Shown here piece after piece: positions 1 to 12,540 of a DNA stretch of 64,000 nt. Location: assembly GCA_025642075.2 (NCBI GenBank), contig JAODUO010000068.1:1-64000 (forward strand). Direction: 5' to 3'. Both the position numbers and the translations under genes were made by a program. This stretch comes from Ridgeia piscesae (Eukaryota > Annelida > Polychaeta > Sabellida > Siboglinidae). The notes below the pieces were generated by a model that worked only from the letters and a program-made list of their open reading frames with translations, did no database searches and was not told where the DNA came from. Numbering within the stretch: position 1 is the first letter of the stretch; every line of letters starts with the position of its first letter.

Positions 1-3000
1 CTAAATTTAGAACAAATTCTAACTGCACGCTTTGAACTTCTTCTAAATTTAGAACAAATTCTGAACTGCACGCTTTGAACTTTTTTAAATTTAGAACAAA
101 TTCTGAACTGCACGCTTTGAACTTCTTCTAAATTTAGAACAAATTCTACGCACGCTTTGAACTTTTTTAAATTTAGAACAAATTCTGAACTGCACGCTTT
201 GAACTTTTCTAAATTTAGAACAAATTCTGAACTGCACGCTTTGAACTTCTTCTAAATTTAGAACAAATTCTGAACTGCACGCTTTGAACTTTTAAATTTA
301 GAACAAATTCTAACTGCACGCTTTGAACTTTTTTAAATTTAGAACAAATTCTGAACTGCACGCTTTGAACTTCTAAATTTAGAACAAATTCTAACTGCAC
401 GCTTTGAACTTCTTCTAAATTTAGAACAAATTCTGAACTGCACGCTTTGAACTTTTTTAAATTTAGAACAAATTCTAACTGCACGCTTTGAACTTCTTCT
501 AAATTTAGAACAAATTCTGAACTGCACGCTTTGAACTTCTTCTAAATTTAGAACAAATTCTACACTGCACGCTTTGAACTTCTTCTAAATTTAGAACAAA
601 TTCTGAACTGCACGCTTTGAACTTCTTCTAAATTTAGAACAAATTCTGAACTGCACGCTTTGAACTTCTTCTAAATTTAGAACAAATTCTGAACTGCACG
701 CTTTGAACTTCTTCTAAATTTAGAACAAATTCTGAACTGCACGCTTTGAACTTCTTCTAAATTTAGAACAAATTCTGAACTGCACGCTTTGAACTTCTCT
801 AAATTTAGAACAAATTCTGAACTGCATGCTTTGAACTTCTTCTAAATTTAGAACAAATTCTGAACTGCACACTTTGAACTTCTTCTAAATTTAGAACAAA
901 TTCTGAACTGCACGCTTTGAACTTCTTCTAAATTTAGAACAAATTCTGAACTGCACGCTTTGAACTTCTTCTAAATTTAGAACAAATTCTGAACTGTACG
1001 CTTTGAACTTCTTCTAAATTTAGAACAAATTCTAACTGCACGCTTTGAACTTCTTCTAAATTTAGAACAAATTCTGAACTGCACGCTTTGAACTTCATCT
1101 AAATTTAGAACAAATTCTGAACTGCACGCTTTGAACTTCTTCTAAATTTAGAACAAATTCTGAACTGCACGCTTTGAACTTCTTCTAAATTTAGAACAAA
1201 TTCTGAACTGCACGCTTTGAACTTCTTCTAAATTTAGAACAAATTCTGAACTGCACGCTTTGAACTTCTTCTAAATTTAGAACAAATTCTGAACTGCACA
1301 CTTTGAACTTCTTCTAAATTTAGAACAAATTCTGAACTGTACGCTTTGAACTTCTTCTAAATTTAGAACAAATTCTGAACTGCACGCTTTGAACTTCTTC
1401 TAAATTTAGAACAAATTCTGAACTGCACGCTTTGAACTTCTTCTAAATTTAGAACAAATTCTACACTGCACGCTTTGAACTTCTTCTAAATTTAGAACAA
1501 ATTCTGAACTGCACGCTTTGAACTTCATCTAAATTTAGAACAAATTCTACACTGCACGCTTTGAACTTCTTCTAAATTTAGAACAAATTCTGAACTGCAC
1601 GCTTTGAACTTCTTCTAAATTTAGAACAAATTCTACACTGCACGCTTTGAATTTCTTCTAAATTTAGAACAAATTCTGAACTGCACGCTTTGAACTTCTA
1701 AATTTAGAACAAATTCTACACTGCACGCTTTGAACTTCTTCTAAATTTAGAACAAATTCTACACTGCACGCTTTGAACTTCTTCTAAATTTAGAACAAAT
1801 TCTGAACTGCACGCTTTGAACTTCTTCTAAATTTAGAACAAATTCTGAACTGCACACTTTGAACTTCTTCTAAATTTAGAACAAATTCTGAACTGTACGC
1901 TTTGAACTTCTTCTAAATTTAGAACAAATTCTGAACTGCACGCTTTGAACTTCTTCTAAATTTAGAACAAATTCTGAACTGCACGCTTTGAACTTCTTCT
2001 AAATTTAGAACAAATTCTACACTGCACGCTTTGAACTTCTTCTAAATTTAGAACAAATTCTGAACTGCACGCTTTGAACTTCATCTAAACTTAGAACAAA
2101 TTCTACACTGCACGCTTTGAACTTCTTCTAAATTTAGAACAAATTCTGAACTGCACGCTTTGAACTTCTTCTAAATTTAGAACAAATTCTACACTGCACG
2201 CTTTGAACTTCTTCTAAATTTAGAACAAATTCTGAACTGCACGCTTTGAACTTCTTCTAAATTTAGAACAAATTCTACACTGCACGCTTTGAACTTCTTC
2301 TAAATTTAGAACAAATTCTGAACTGCACGCTTTGAACTTCTTCTAAATTTAGAACAAATTCTGAACTGCACGCTTTGAACTTCTTCTAAATTTAGAACAA
2401 ATTCTACACTGCACGCTTTGAACTTCTTCTAAATTTAGAACAAATTCTGAACTGCACGCTTTGAACTTCATCTAAATTTAGAACAAATTCTACACTGCAC
2501 GCTTTGAACTTCTTCTAAATTTAGAACAAATTCTGAACTGCACGCTTTGAACTTCATCTAAATTTAGAACAAATTCTACACTGCACGCTTTGAACTTCTT
2601 CTAAATTTAGAACAAATTCTGAACTGCACGCTTTGAACTTCTTCTAAATTTAGAACAAATTCTACACTGCACGCTTTGAATTTCTTCTAAATTTAGAACA
2701 AATTCTGAACTGCACGCTTTGAACTTCTTCTAAATTTAGAACAAATTCTACACTGCACGCTTTGAACTTCTTCTAAATTTAGAACAAATTCTGAACTGCA
2801 CGCTTTGAACTTCTTCTAAATTTAGAACAAATTCTGAACTGCACGCTTTGAACTTCTTCTAAATTTAGAACAAATTCTGAACTGCACGCTTTGAACTTCT
2901 TCTAAATTTAGAACAAATTCTGAACTGCACGCTTTGAACTTCTTCTAAATTTAGAACAAATTCTGAACTGCACGCTTTGAACTTCTAAATTTAGAACAAA

Positions 3001-5105
3001 TTCTGAACTGCACGCTTTGAACTTCTTCTAAATTTAGAACAAATTCTGAACTGCACACTTTGAACTTCTTCTAAATTTAGAACAAATTCTGAACTGTACG
3101 CTTTGAACTTCTTCTAAATTTAGAACAAATTCTGAACTGCACGCTTTGAACTTCTTCTAAATTTAGAACAAATTCTGAACTGCACGCTTTGAACTTCTTC
3201 TAAATTTAGAACAAATTCTACACTGCACGCTTTGAACTTCTTCTAAATTTAGAACAAATTCTGAACTGCACGCTTTGAACTTCATCTAAATTTAGAACAA
3301 ATTCTGAACTGCACGCTTTGAACTTCTTCTAAATTTAGAACAAATTCTGAACTGCACGCTTTGAACTTCTTCTAAATTTAGAACAAATTCTACACTGCAC
3401 GCTTTGAACTTCTTCTAAATTTAGAACAAATTCTGAACTGCACGCTTTGAACTTCTTCTAAATTTAGAACAAATTCTGAACTGCACACTTTGAACTTCTT
3501 CTAAATTTAGAACAAATTCTGAACTGTACGCTTTGAACTTCTTCTAAATTTAGAACAAATTCTGAACTGCACGCTTTGAACTTCTTCTAAATTTAGAACA
3601 AATTCTGAACTGCACGCTTTGAACTTCTTCTAAATTTAGAACAAATTCTACACTGCACGCTTTGAACTTCTTCTAAATTTAGAACAAATTCTGAACTGCA
3701 CGCTTTGAACTTCATCTAAATTTAGAACAAATTCTACACTGCACGCTTTGAACTTCTTCTAAATTTAGAACAAATTCTGAACTGCACGCTTTGAACTTCT
3801 TCTAAATTTAGAACAAATTCTACACTGCACGCTTTGAATTTCTTCTAAATTTAGAACAAATTCTGAACTGCACGCTTTGAACTTCTAAATTTAGAACAAA
3901 TTCTACACTGCACGCTTTGAACTTCTTCTAAATTTAGAACAAATTCTACACTGCACGCTTTGAACTTCTTCTAAATTTAGAACAAATTCTGAACTGCACG
4001 CTTTGAACTTCTTCTAAATTTAGAACAAATTCTGAACTGCACACTTTGAACTTCTTCTAAATTTAGAACAAATTCTGAACTGTACGCTTTGAACTTCTTC
4101 TAAATTTAGAACAAATTCTGAACTGCACGCTTTGAACTTCTTCTAAATTTAGAACAAATTCTGAACTGCACGCTTTGAACTTCTTCTAAATTTAGAACAA
4201 ATTCTACACTGCACGCTTTGAACTTCTTCTAAATTTAGAACAAATTCTGAACTGCACGCTTTGAACTTCATCTAAATTTAGAACAAATTCTACACTGCAC
4301 GCTTTGAACTTCTTCTAAATTTAGAACAAATTCTGAACTGCACGCTTTGAACTTCTTCTAAATTTAGAACAAATTCTACACTGCACGCTTTGAATTTCTT
4401 CTAAATTTAGAACAAATTCTGAACTGCACGCTTTGAACTTCTTCTAAATTTAGAACAAATTCTGAACTGCACGCTTTGAACTTCTTCTAAATTTAGAACA
4501 AATTCTGAACTGCACGCTTTGAACTTCTTCTAAATTTAGAACAAATTCTACACTGCACGCTTTGAACTTCTTCTAAATTTAGAACAAATTCTGAACTGCA
4601 CGCTTTGAACTTCATCTAAATTTAGAACAAATTCTACACTGCACGCTTTGAACTTCTTCTAAATTTAGAACAAATTCTGAACTGCACGCTTTGAACTTCA
4701 TCTAAATTTAGAACAAATTCTACACTGCACGCTTTGAACTTCTTCTAAATTTAGAACAAATTCTGAACTGCACGCTTTGAACTTCATCTAAATTTAGAAC
4801 AAATTCTACACTGCACGCTTTGAACTTCTTCTAAATTTAGAACAAATTCTGAACTGCACGCTTTGAACTTCTTCTAAATTTAGAACAAATTCTACACTGC
4901 ACGCTTTGAATTTCTTCTAAATTTAGAACAAATTCTGAACTGCACGCTTTGAACTTCTTCTAAATTTAGAACAAATTCTACACTGCACGCTTTGAACTTC
5001 TTCTAAATTTAGAACAAATTCTGAACTGCACGCTTTGAACTTCTTCTAAATTTAGAACAAATTCTGAACTGTACGCTTTGAACTTAGAACAGCATGCTTT
5101 GAACT
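1..5105. repeat. 43-bp satellite array, about 118 copies
   Basis: The tandem monomer is 43 bp; starts of the ctaaattta block at 542 and 585 give the period. It continues past the left edge and decays at about 5080-5105. Monomer variants recur: gaactg or tacactg in the middle, gcacac for gcacgc, tgtacg for tgcacg, catct for cttct, and short units missing 1-3 bases. The marker variant gcacac occurs at about 867, 1296, 1852, 3053, 3483 and 4039, showing higher-order structure. Short open frames inside the array are by-products. It contains no gene. Confidence 0.97.
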
Positions 5106-5750
5106 CTTGTTACTGTTGTTGGTATGAGAATGCAAATACAGCATATGATAACTATCTTGATGATTTTACTAAAACATGTTTAACGATTATTTTACAAATA
5201 TTGGTGTGGAATTGTTGAAGGATATAATGGTACCAACAAATGCTTCCATCTGTGACTACTTAAAAAACAGAAAGAATCAAAACTAATTTCTAACTCCAGT
5301 TAGTGAGGAGGAAGTTGTCCGAACTGTGAATAATAATTATTAGGAAAGTAAAACATCCACAGATTTGCCAAAAAACAGCTTTTGGTAAAAAAAAATATTA
5401 ATTACATTGCAAAAACCTATCATGTTAAAACTAAAATGTCTTTAATGATCTTAAACAACAACATATAATTCAGCTTACTGCTCCATTCCATGACAATTCT
5501 TATGTAACATCAGTTTCTATCCTTTGGAGCTTGCACAATTGTTCATATCGAGACCCCGATAGTAACCATCTACAGTGCTTCTATCCTCAACACTATCTGA
5601 CCAACACACACAAACCGAAAGGCAATATCATCAAGACACATAGGCACGAGCAATCATCAGAGCAGTTATGAAAGTTTTAAGGTGCCAATTAAATTTCAAA
5701 CAAATTAGTCTTCAATTTTTACGAAAGGTGTCGATAGCTTCAGATGATTT

Positions 5751-5792
5751 AACATGATAGCTGCACAGTTGGAACTGCGCAGCTATCATGTT
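5751..5792. repeat. Near-perfect inverted repeat (hairpin)
   Basis: The arms aacatgatagctgc and gcagctatcatgtt are exact complements over 14 bp. Inside them, cagtt and aactg pair after one mismatch, leaving a very small loop. Such a palindrome can form a cruciform or an RNA hairpin. No transposon ends are visible around it. Confidence 0.8.
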
Positions 5793-6439
5793 TTTGGAAA
5801 TCTTCAATATACACATTGGTATGTGGAGCACAGTACGTACCTGTCGCCACCATGCTTCAAGAAGGTACATACTTGTCCCTCAGTGTTATTGGCCTACAAG
5901 TAGCGTGAAGATTTGTTTACTGAAGACTTGTTTAAAAGATTTCTAATCAGGGCTTAAACAGAAAATGAGTATCAAAATTAACGCGTAGTAATAATTATTA
6001 ATACTTTGTGTATAAGTTGACACATTTTATTATAGGACAACAATAACTATATTATTTGGTGCAACTGGACATAGAAAAAGATAAAATATATAACACCTGT
6101 AATTGACTCAAACTGTGATTGCATGTGCACTGTGTAATGAGCTAATTAGTTACACAAAGTTCTTCATACATTCTGCCAACAGTTGTCCATCAATGTATAT
6201 CTATATGAGTACCGTTATACACAAACAAATCTTTCACTTTTGTGCTCTGAAATTGTGTGAATATTTGAAAGCTAGATATTGCTACATCATATATGGCACT
6301 CTGGGTTACTAACAAAACTCTGCAACATATGTCACATCTCCAACATTACCACAACTCTATAAAGTATATAGAAGTTACTATGACGGCCAATGAGAACGTA
6401 CCTTTGTGTCACATGGTATTCCCTCAGCCAAACCATGCA

Positions 6440-6545
6440 TCATAATCCGTGCTTGGCTGCTGCACACATGAATTTTGCAAACATTACATGCAACACGAAC
6501 AACTATAGATATAATTAATATATAAATGGAATAACTGACAGTTAC
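6440..6545 (+). repeat. Dispersed repeat, copy 1 (pairs with 12110-12205)
   Basis: Both copies share the order cgtgcttggctgctgcacac, then acatgcaa, then gaacaac, then ataattaatatata. They have the same orientation and differ by small indels. The family is not recognised. Confidence 0.7.
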
Positions 6546-7195
6546 GCATGGACACAATGTATTTCGTAGTCCAGCATCGGTATCAAATTAAGCTATGCAA
6601 ATAAGGAGTGTTATGGCAATCATTACAGTCTTACAATATTCCTGTATCATATACACTTGGTTTCATTTACATTATGAGAATGAAACCCTCAAGTCATTAA
6701 TGATACCTCCGGTGTGTGAAATCCTCACGCGCCAGGGGTTGCTGTGGCTGATTTCATAAACCAGCTCTTATCTACCCCTTACGTATCCCTTTCAAAAACT
6801 CCCCTGTTAACATCAGCCAAAGAAATGGCCCACAAGGAATGTGGTCAACCTCCATTCACGTGATATAATATTATGGGTGATTTCAGCCACACGCTGCTAA
6901 TTTTACAGGCAATCTTTAGTATATGAATGGGTCATTATATTGGGATTCCACCAGTTGTGTATTCGTCTTCAAATTGGGTGGGTATTTGCACTGTTCCCAC
7001 AGCTGATGCAGTAGTGACTGGCAAAGTCAATCACTATAATTGTATAGTTCAATTCCACAGACGATCGGCCAGGGGCATAGTAGTGTAGGGTAACGACCCC
7101 TGACTTGGATAGTGTGTGAGGGTGATATAACAGAAACAGGTCACTGAAAACTCCATGGCATATATATGTATGTGAATCACCACAAATGACCTGCC

Positions 7196-7455
7196 ACAGT
7201 AAAGTGTGTATTAGGTCACCACAAGTGTGTATTAGGTCACCACAAGTGTGTATTAGGTCACCACAAATGTGTTTTAGGTTACCATAAGTGTGTATTAGGT
7301 CACCACAAGTGTGTATTAGGTTGCCATTAGTGTGTATTAGATCACCACAAATATTATGTATTAAATCATCATAAGCGTGTATTAGATCACCACAAGTGTG
7401 TATTACGTCACCACAAATGTGTATTAGGTTACCATAAGTATGTAATAGATCACAA
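7196..7455. repeat. 21-bp minisatellite, about 12 copies
   Basis: The unit is agtgtgtattaggtcaccac plus one base, with substitutions such as tta for cac and one longer unit near 7345. The period is a multiple of three, which keeps frames open on the minus strand; the resulting His/Thr-rich peptide is an artefact. Confidence 0.9.
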
Positions 7456-8409
7456 CAAGTCATGTGAATGACTATGACTTAAACTTTTACTTTTAATGAC
7501 TATGACTTAAAATTATAATTACCTGGTATTTGCTGTACCATTCGAAGATCCTTGACCATAAGGTGAAGATGATGCTAAATGACTGGTACATTAGTTAGGA
7601 AGAGGTAAGCGTAAACAATGTATTTATCAACAAGAACAAATTTAAGGTCAAAACTCAATCAAGTAGATATTACACAATTCTAAGTAAACGTAACAATGTT
7701 TTTAAAATTGCAGTTTTAGACATTATGACGGTCATTAAAAAAATGACATGTTAATGCATAAAGTGCACATTGCCTAGTGGATGGCTGCTAAAATGTTATG
7801 GCTAGGAAGTAGGCATGCATGGTATATAGCACTGTTGTGTACAGGCTTTACCATGACATTTAGCAGGGACAGTATTAAATCAAGCATTGCTCAGAACAAG
7901 CACAGATAACAAACAGCACATTGAGAAAACGCACGCATAACTATGTTTTTTGTATAAATGATTTTGAATTTGTGTCGCTTGACTTGCGCCAAAAGCACAC
8001 ACCACCTGGAAATTGTTCTTGTTGAACTTTACAGTTCAAAATATAAGTAAAACAGAATAACTAAACCTGCTCATTTATAATCACTGGAATGGTCAACTCT
8101 AAGAATGGTTAAACAGTAACCCCAATATATAATAATAATCACTTTATTGTCCAATCATAGAGTGGAAATACAGGAGGTTGCATAAAAACACAATATTTAA
8201 GTCACATAGTATTGCACGTATACAATAAAATCAAGCATGTAAATATGTAAACAGTAGCTAAAGATATATATACCAGGTAATGTATATTGGAATAAATAAA
8301 TATGTTAAAACAATATGACAATATTATAATAAGATAAATTAATTAATTAAGATGATAAAAACAACATTGCATTGGCATTATATAATTATATATATACATA
8401 TATACATAT

Positions 8410-8471
<62 letters not shown>

Positions 8472-9620
8472 GTAGGATTTGATTAATGATACGTCAAAGT
8501 AGTAACAATTAAATTCACACAACAGTCATCAGCATTGTTGACAAAAGTCTAGTATGGTGGAAAGCACATGCACAAATTCTGGTTGTGACATCTGTATGTA
8601 AGCCACGACATAGTGGATCCCTCAACTATTTCTGAGAAATGAACATGGCGGATACTCCCACGATAAGATCTCGTCTCAGTTACAAACACGTAACAAACTG
8701 TCAGCAACAAACTGTCAGCAAGGCATTATAAATGTTTACAATCTCACCAGCATAACTGTCGCACCCATTTAGGTGTTTGCACCTATTTCTCAGGGTGTAA
8801 ATATACATTAATTTGTTGTTTATCACCGGGTCAATAAAGCTGTCTGCTCAGTAGTTATATCAATTACACAAGTATCGCAATGGCAATAATGTCAAATAGT
8901 ACATCAAAACTCATAATTATGGGAGCTTGCTGTTTATCAATTTTTTGAAAGGTCACTTGTTACACGGGACGACGGCATCGTGAAATCAGAATTAGTTCAA
9001 ATGTAATTGCTCACATCCAACTATGGTACTGCGTTATTTCACACAGCGTACTGAATGTAAACGTTATACTATGATAGCTGTTTGTGAATTCTTACTGCTT
9101 CAGTAAGAACTCAGGATAATGTTGATACAGTAAACGACCTGTGTGTGGTCACTGCATCCTAAATATTTGATAACATTTCTGAATAAAATCACTTGAATTT
9201 ATGCCTTTAATTACACCAAGTGCACGAGATACTGTATAATTATTTTGTATATACTGGAGATTATGGGATGGACTTTATCTGATGTGTGAAGTGAACTGTA
9301 CAGTCGCACAATCAGCAACAGCAAAAAAGTTATCAACAGCAAAGCAATCATGAATTTATCAATAAAGTGTCATCAAAACAATGAACAAACAAACAAAAGC
9401 TGTGAAGGCCAACAAGTGCTGCGGGGCTGTCTATCATACAGAGGTCAGCCAGTGCAGCATTATTACTTACACAGTTCACCACATAACTGTGAACGTTAAC
9501 CACGCCATACAAAATACAGTGTAATGATAACTTTATATACACAATGTGAGATTGCGTACTAATGTTCTATTGATAAGGCTTAACAAAAATATACATATGT
9601 GTGTAGTGTGTATCCAATGC

Positions 9621-9623
<3 letters not shown>
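7456..9623. other. AT-rich non-coding stretch
   Basis: No exon, RNA gene or transposon is recognised. An AT dinucleotide run lies at 8412-8469. Minus-strand peptides were checked for the missing C-terminal SLC44 segments and none matched. Confidence 0.5.
8412..8469. repeat. (AT)n microsatellite
   Basis: About 58 bp of nearly pure AT, within a generally AT-rich stretch. Confidence 0.95.
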
Positions 9624-9692
<69 letters not shown>

Positions 9693-9693
9693 A
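9624..9693. repeat. (AT)n microsatellite
   Basis: About 70 bp of AT dinucleotide, with one interruption near the right end. Confidence 0.95.
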
Positions 9694-10117
9694 TACACTA
9701 CAAAATTGCATAATAAATAAATTAAAACATTACATAAAAGAGAAAAAGAGACAATTAAACATGTCATAGCTGGAGACAGGACGGCCTGGCTTACAGTGTT
9801 CTCTGGCGAGTTTCAAAGAGGTGCAATCAATTGGAGGTTTTAGTCTAACTTAAAACATTGTGATAGTCAATTGAACCAATAAACTTATACTGCACAGCCA
9901 TTCCCTCCTCTGATGTCATGGGCCAAAGCAACGGTGGAGCTGAAGAATTCAAAAAGAAGTTCCAGTTCAAACGTTCAAAATTATCTAATGTTGTGAGGTG
10001 AGCAAAGCTGAACCGATAGGTGCCATGGTACTGCAGTTTTTAGAAAGCCTCAAAGTGGCATATTTAGCAATCCTCAAGACATGGTGCACCTTGAGGTTTT
10101 GTGCCCCACATGTTAAA

Positions 10118-10440
10118 AAAGTAAAGGCAAGTTCTTATATAGCGTGGTGTTCAATCCTCAGGACCGTTCAAAGTTCTTTACACTTTACTTCCCTGACAGA
10201 CCTTTTCACTCAGACACCATCTCGGCTTCTCTGGGAAGCATCCAGCCATATGCTACAATTAATGCACGAAGGCTGCTCATACACATATCCACCACTATCT
10301 ATAGTCAGGTACTCATTTATACAGCTGAATGAACTGGAGCAATCTAGAGTGAAAAAAACTGCATAAGGTTTTAACACCGCAGCACAGGATTCGAACCTCT
10401 TCGAAACTCTACCCCTGAGCCAATGCATTCTACGTTACCC
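10118..10440 (-). mobile_element. tRNA-derived SINE, copy 1
   Basis: Read on the minus strand, the element starts with a tRNA-like head. The A box is tggctcaggggtaga and the B box is aggttcgaatcc, near 10425-10385. It continues through a body shared with the copies at 34.4 and 51.3 kb (for example gctggatgcttcccagagaa). It ends at cgctatataagaacttgcc and tttactttttt near 10118-10145. Both internal Pol III promoter boxes are readable, but the head no longer folds convincingly as a tRNA. The short open frames on both strands here are not genes. Confidence 0.85.
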
Positions 10441-10667
10441 TCTCTGGAATCACCCTTATGTAGACCTATATCGTATACTGGTCCATTGATATGTAACAGA
10501 AAGATTTCCATCATTTAAACCACAGCAGTAAGGATACATAGCACAGACGCCCCAGAAGAAAAACATGCTCAGTTGTAGGACAAATGGTATCAGCGGCCAC
10601 AGCAACGTGAACTTCATCATTCCTACCGCTCTGACGGAAACAAAGGCAATTGGTCAGTCTCACCGTC

Positions 10668-10850
10668 ACATTTAAAACTCATGGTTATAAAGATCACGCT
10701 GATAACCACTGTGAAATGACTAAAGACCAAGGTGAAAGACAACACTGTTAATCTCAGTGTTATACTTGAAGACCTTCATTTAATGACCACTTTTTCAACC
10801 TAAAGGTCATGCTGAGACATCATGCAAGATCACTTAGTCAAAGTCTGTTG
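10668..10850 (+). repeat. Dispersed repeat, copy 1 (pairs with 12370-12540)
   Basis: Shares aaaactcatggttataaaga, ctgataaccactgtgaaat, caaggtgaaagacaacactgt and catgcaagatcacttagtc with the downstream copy, in the same order and orientation. The family is unknown. Confidence 0.8.
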
Positions 10851-10942
10851 TTTAAAGATCATGCTTAGGACCACTTTTTCCACCTCAGTCTTGATTTGCA
10901 TCACTCTGTCAACCTCAATGTCATATTCAAAGATCATGTTAC

Positions 10943-11038
10943 CGACAGAGAAAGCGTTTGTGACTTCCAGAAGCAAACTTATGATCATGTATAATGCGAA
11001 AGCCATGAACAGACAGAGGTGTCGCACACAGTGGGTGG
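10943..11038 (-). CDS. Doubtful extra SLC44 exon (membrane segment)
   Basis: A minus-strand open block encodes a hydrophobic stretch (HLCLFMAFALYMIISLLLEV). It falls where SLC44 proteins carry the next membrane helix after the KEAS motif, and the following VT.A spacing is similar. It has an acceptor (tcacttgcag) and a donor (gtaaca). The objection is serious: the intron to the preceding exon would be only 35-39 nt, too short for a normal animal intron, and phase agreement needs the weaker donor gtcggt at 11077. It may be chance or a diverged relic. Confidence 0.22.
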
Positions 11039-11073
11039 CTGCAAGTGATCTTTAATGAAACTGTTTAACTCAC

Positions 11074-11173
11074 CGACTTGCTTCCTTGATAATAAGTATT
11101 GCCATTTGAAGATGCTTTCTAAGAAAGAGTAGCAGCAGGACAATGACTGCGACGATAATGAGGCAAACAATAC
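11074..11173 (-). CDS. SLC44-like: SLC44 exon 11: membrane helix and KEAS motif
   Basis: Acceptor ttttttccag and donor gtgagt bound the exon. Joined to the previous exon in phase (G|GT), it encodes a hydrophobic helix rich in I, V and L, then FLRKHLQMAILIIKEASR. This matches the conserved FLRKRI.IAI.L.KEASRAVG segment of choline-transporter-like proteins in position and sequence. It is the last exon identified confidently; the conserved AVG and all later membrane helices are not found downstream. An alternative donor (gtcggt) lies 4 nt upstream. The 3' continuation of the gene is unresolved. Confidence 0.85.
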
Positions 11174-11454
11174 CTGGAAAAAATGGTTGTCTGTTACTAC
11201 TAGTGTCTTTTAAAATACCATGTTGCAATGCTGCATTGGTTCATTGTTTGTGGTACTTATAATCTGGAGAGTGCATTTCCATAATCTTATTCACACACAA
11301 AGCTATAAATGTGCCCCACAGTTTTACACTGCAAGCAATACAATATATGCAGAATGCGTGTGTGTGTGAGCGCGCGTGTTGCTGCTTGCATGTGTGTGTG
11401 CGTGTGTACAAATATTACTGTTATGGAGCTTAATCAAAATGGGTATGAACTGAC

Positions 11455-11583
11455 CGATGGTGAGCCACGTATATGCCAGGTTCCAATAGTATGACATGTC
11501 TTTGGTCAGCATCAGTGGGCCTTGTAGATGGTGGTCTGGGTTATCTTTCATATGGAAGTACTTAGCTAGGCTGATCCCAGCTG
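11455..11583 (-). CDS. SLC44-like: SLC44 exon 10: loop between membrane helices
   Basis: Acceptor cttgtgttttgcag and donor gtcagt bound 129 nt. The peptide begins AAGISLAKYF and ends YYWNLAYTWLTIG. In SLC44 proteins this is the linker after the third membrane helix, ending in a conserved tryptophan-containing start of the next helix (compare ..TWLA). Splice phases on both sides agree with the neighbouring exons (phase 1 in, phase 1 out). The linker sequence is diverged, as is usual for this region. Confidence 0.85.
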
Positions 11584-11898
11584 CTGCAAAACACAAGTAC
11601 ACCTCATGTCAAACCTCTCTGGCATAACAAATTTAAACTTGCAATTTACACAGTTGTGCACTAAATAGTGCTAACCATAATGCCAGTTTTGATAATAGTT
11701 TCGGGAAAGAGTGGGAAGAGTTATTAAATTATATCTAACTGGATGTCATATTTTGTTGTAAAATTTTAGGAAACAACATTAAGTGAACGTTACGTTTTGA
11801 AACTTCCTCTTAAAATCAATGAAACCAAAGTAAATGAGGTAGCACGTAGGTGCTGTGCATGATGTGGAGGATTGTCATACAATACATACATACGCATG

Positions 11899-11919
11899 CA
11901 CGCAAGCGCGCGCATGCGT

Positions 11920-11978
<59 letters not shown>

Positions 11979-11992
11979 CACACACACAAACA
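11899..11992. repeat. (ACGC)n grading into (AC)n
   Basis: Alternating purine-pyrimidine sequence: gcgcgc, then repeated cacg, then pure ca. It lies in the intron between SLC44 exons 9 and 10. Sequence of this type can adopt Z-DNA. Its Cys/Val or His/Thr peptides are artefacts. Confidence 0.95.
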
Positions 11993-12109
11993 TACACACA
12001 AACACACGAAGATTCTGCATATATCTAGTACAATTGATACATTAACAAAAGTTACTCTGATATCTCATGGAAATTATTCTTCAGTACATAGCTTTAATAC
12101 ATAATATAC

Positions 12110-12205
12110 TGATTCGTGCTTGGCTGCTGCACACAGCAAACATGACATGCAATATGAACAACCATAGGTATAATTAATATATAGATGGATTAACAGACAT
12201 AGCAT
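12110..12205 (+). repeat. Dispersed repeat, copy 2 (pairs with 6440-6545)
   Basis: Same block order as copy 1 (cgtgcttggctgctgcacac, acatgcaa, gaacaacca, ataattaatatata), in the same orientation, inside an SLC44 intron. Confidence 0.7.
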
Positions 12206-12369
12206 AGTAAGTTTCTATTGACGTTGATTTGTCCTGGCCAAAGATAATGGAGTTAGTTTGCATGAGCGTGTATGTGTATGAACTGTTTAGCAAACTGTTC
12301 AGAAAATGTTCAGAGTAACACATTCAGAAACTTAAATTATCACCAGACATGCAGTTGGGACAGTAAGAT

Positions 12370-12540
12370 TTTAAAACTCATGGTTACAAAGATCACACTG
12401 ATAACCACTGTGAAATATGCCTAATAAAATATAAAGACTCAAGGTGAAAGACAACACTGTCAAACTGAAGACCTTCATTAATGACCACTTTTTAAACCTA
12501 AAGGTCATGCTTAGACATCATGCAAGATCACTTAGTCTAG
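12370..12540 (+). repeat. Dispersed repeat, copy 2 (pairs with 10668-10850)
   Basis: Follows the same sequence as copy 1 with a short insertion (near 12418-12432) and a short deletion. It begins 104 bp below the end of exon 9. Confidence 0.8.

Larger units (their letters stand above)
5106..7195. other. Non-coding stretch beside the satellite
   Basis: No coding exon is recognised. It holds a near-perfect hairpin at 5751-5792 and one copy of a dispersed repeat at about 6440-6545. The remainder is AT-rich unique-looking sequence. If the SLC44 gene continues leftwards, this would be intron, which is inference only. Confidence 0.5.

Noticed and set aside
1..5105. CRISPR array or protein-coding repeat
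   Set aside because: Continuous 43-bp monomers without spacers, and frames are broken by frequent 1-3 base indels.
9348..9542. Possible later SLC44 exon on the minus strand
   Set aside because: The peptide was compared with the expected helix and loop motifs and does not match; no convincing splice sites.
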